From Candidatus Gastranaerophilales bacterium (lineage in GTDB: Bacteria; Cyanobacteriota; Vampirovibrionia; Gastranaerophilales; Gastranaerophilaceae), in NCBI GenBank assembly GCA_944324345.1, contig CALUVT010000004.1, positions 1-64,000 on the forward strand: a stretch of DNA of 64,000 nt, in the 5' to 3' direction. Shown one piece after another: positions 63,080 to 64,000 of the stretch (its first letter is position 1; each line of letters starts with the position of its first letter). A model generated the notes under the pieces. That model ran no database searches. It was not told where the DNA came from and was given only the letters and a program-made list of their open reading frames with translations. The translations under genes and the position numbers were made by a program.

Positions 63080-64000
63080 TTATTTAGTGATTTTTTCCGT
63101 TTTTATTTTTTGCATTTCTTCTTCTGATACAATTTTCACAGGCTTGCCAGGCACAACTTTTTGCAAACCTTCGGTAATTATCCTATCTCCTTTTTGAAGT
63201 CCTTCATTTATAATCCAATTATGTCCCACCTGCTCTCCGGTTTTTACATAAACCAGCTGAGGCAAATCGTTTTCATCTAACTTGTAAACATATTTGCCTG
63301 CCTGATTTTCTAAAACTGCTGTCACAGGTGCAATAGGTACATTAACAGGTTTATTGGCAAAAAGTTTAACTGTTACAAATTCTCCATGAATTAAAGAATT
63401 ATCAGGATTCTCAAAAGTAGCTCTCATAGTAACAGTTCCGGTTGAAGTATCAACCTTGTTATCTTGGAAGTCCTGAACACCTGTGAGCGGATACTTAACA
63501 CCATTACTCATAATCAATTCAACCTTACGATTTTTGTTATCCCCACGATCTGATGTAGCAAGAGACTGGAAATCTCTTGAATCTAAAGGAAATGTCACAT
63601 AAATCGGATTTGTACTGTTAATCGTTGTCAAAGCACCTGATGTAGGAGAAACATAGTTTCCGACAGTAACATTGATTATCCCGACTTTACCATCAACAGG
63701 AGATTTCACATTTGTATAACCCAAATTTCTTTGAGCATCGTTATATGAAGCTTTGGCAGAAGCTAACTGAGCTTTTAAAGAATCTCTGTTTGACAACATC
63801 TGATCATACTGAGCCTTTGCAATATAATCCTTCTTCACAAGTTCTGCTGAACGGGCAAGCTGCTTTTCTGCATAAACCAGCTGTGCAGTCAAATTCTTCA
63901 CATTTGCACCGGCAACATTCGCTGCATTTGAGTATTCAGTCGGTTCAATCAAAAACAGAACCTGTCCCTGTTTTACAAAATCGCCTTCCTTAAAATAACT
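63080..64000 (-). CDS. RND periplasmic adaptor (membrane fusion protein), 5' partial
   Basis: The C-terminal 307 or so residues of an AcrA-type adaptor: lipoyl/coiled-coil part with YFKEGDFVKQGQVLFLIEP at the window edge, hairpin (VYAEKQLARSAELVKKDYIAKA in parts), then the barrel and membrane-proximal domains (GKVGIINVTVGNYVSPTSG; GLQKGDRIITEGLQKV). The frame continues past the right edge, so the signal peptide or lipobox is not visible. It is the first gene of the adaptor-pump-channel operon. Confidence 0.93.
   Translation of the reverse strand, partial: SYFKEGDFVKQGQVLFLIEPTEYSNAANVAGANVKNLTAQLVYAEKQLARSAELVKKDYIAKAQYDQMLSNRDSLKAQLASAKASYNDAQRNLGYTNVKSPVDGKVGIINVTVGNYVSPTSGALTTINSTNPIYVTFPLDSRDFQSLATSDRGDNKNRKVELIMSNGVKYPLTGVQDFQDNKVDTSTGTVTMRATFENPDNSLIHGEFVTVKLFANKPVNVPIAPVTAVLENQAGKYVYKLDENDLPQLVYVKTGEQVGHNWIINEGLQKGDRIITEGLQKVVPGKPVKIVSEEEMQKIKTEKITK

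Noticed and set aside
1-64000. CRISPR arrays, insertion sequences, phage structural genes
   Set aside because: No regularly spaced repeats, no transposase or cas signatures and no phage structural motif were found on reading both strands.

Overview
The window looks like a chromosome segment of a low-GC, anaerobic, diderm bacterium of the non-photosynthetic cyanobacterial branch (Melainabacteria/Vampirovibrionia, most like the gut order Gastranaerophilales). The evidence is: (i) the 5' third of a 16S gene; (ii) a Ycf45-like ATPase with a C-terminal R3H domain and an RpaB-like OmpR regulator, both typical of cyanobacteria; (iii) scattered single prepilin genes with an almost invariant FTLAE-LITLGIIGVVAA start; (iv) a 2-oxoacid:ferredoxin oxidoreductase (korDABC) and pyruvate phosphate dikinase, which fit anaerobic metabolism; (v) an RND-TolC pump, which needs an outer membrane. 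The taxonomic call is inference from gene content, not from a database search.

Layout. 1-1 kb: 16S 5' end on the minus strand and its promoter/leader. 1-8 kb: small secreted protein, lytic transglycosylase, manC, CheR-like methyltransferase, zincin, GlcD-type oxidase. 8.1-14.2 kb: one gene for a giant coiled-coil protein, in an operon with the oxidase. 14.3-20.2 kb: korDABC, a small gene, a decayed pilin fragment, ppdK. 20.3-35.4 kb: mostly housekeeping (R3H ATPase, acyltransferase, rpsP, speD, response regulator, era, proBA), with a 602-aa lineage protein, a pilin and an unrecorded ribbon-helix-helix gene. 35.4-43.7 kb: an accessory stretch beginning just after tRNA-Ser(CGA) and bracketed by two near-identical 27-bp direct repeats. 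It holds an XRE regulator, a glycosyltransferase, a truncated hydrolase fused to AAA+ wreckage, a cassette of AAA+ ATPase / two-TM protein / P-loop-less AAA relative, and a decayed type III restriction gene. 44-64 kb: mscL, rarA, tyrA, mtnA-ruvC, grpE-dnaJ, murA, two pilins and an RND-TolC efflux operon that runs off the right edge.

Most interesting points. (1) The pilin at 48.3-49.1 kb has a strong RBS and ATG followed by a run of ten G; as assembled this start is out of frame with the pilin, and 11 or 8 G would join them, so it is a candidate phase-variable switch. (2) About ten genes have no Shine-Dalgarno but a -10 hexamer placed 6-8 nt before the ATG, so leaderless transcription looks common; this also corrects several starts. 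(3) The AAA+/membrane-protein cassette, present once intact and once as wreckage, with one partner that has lost its P-loop, is the best candidate for an undescribed system. (4) A 2-kb-codon coiled-coil protein contains a repeated segment found three times.

How the genes fit together: korDABC and ppdK serve central carbon metabolism around pyruvate/2-oxoacids; proBA and tyrA make proline and tyrosine; speD and mtnA touch SAM, polyamine and methylthio-ribose metabolism; murA, slt and manC act on the envelope; the pilins, secreted beta-propeller, solute-binding lipoprotein and RND pump form the envelope/export layer. The accessory island adds regulators, mobile-element debris and the AAA+ cassette.
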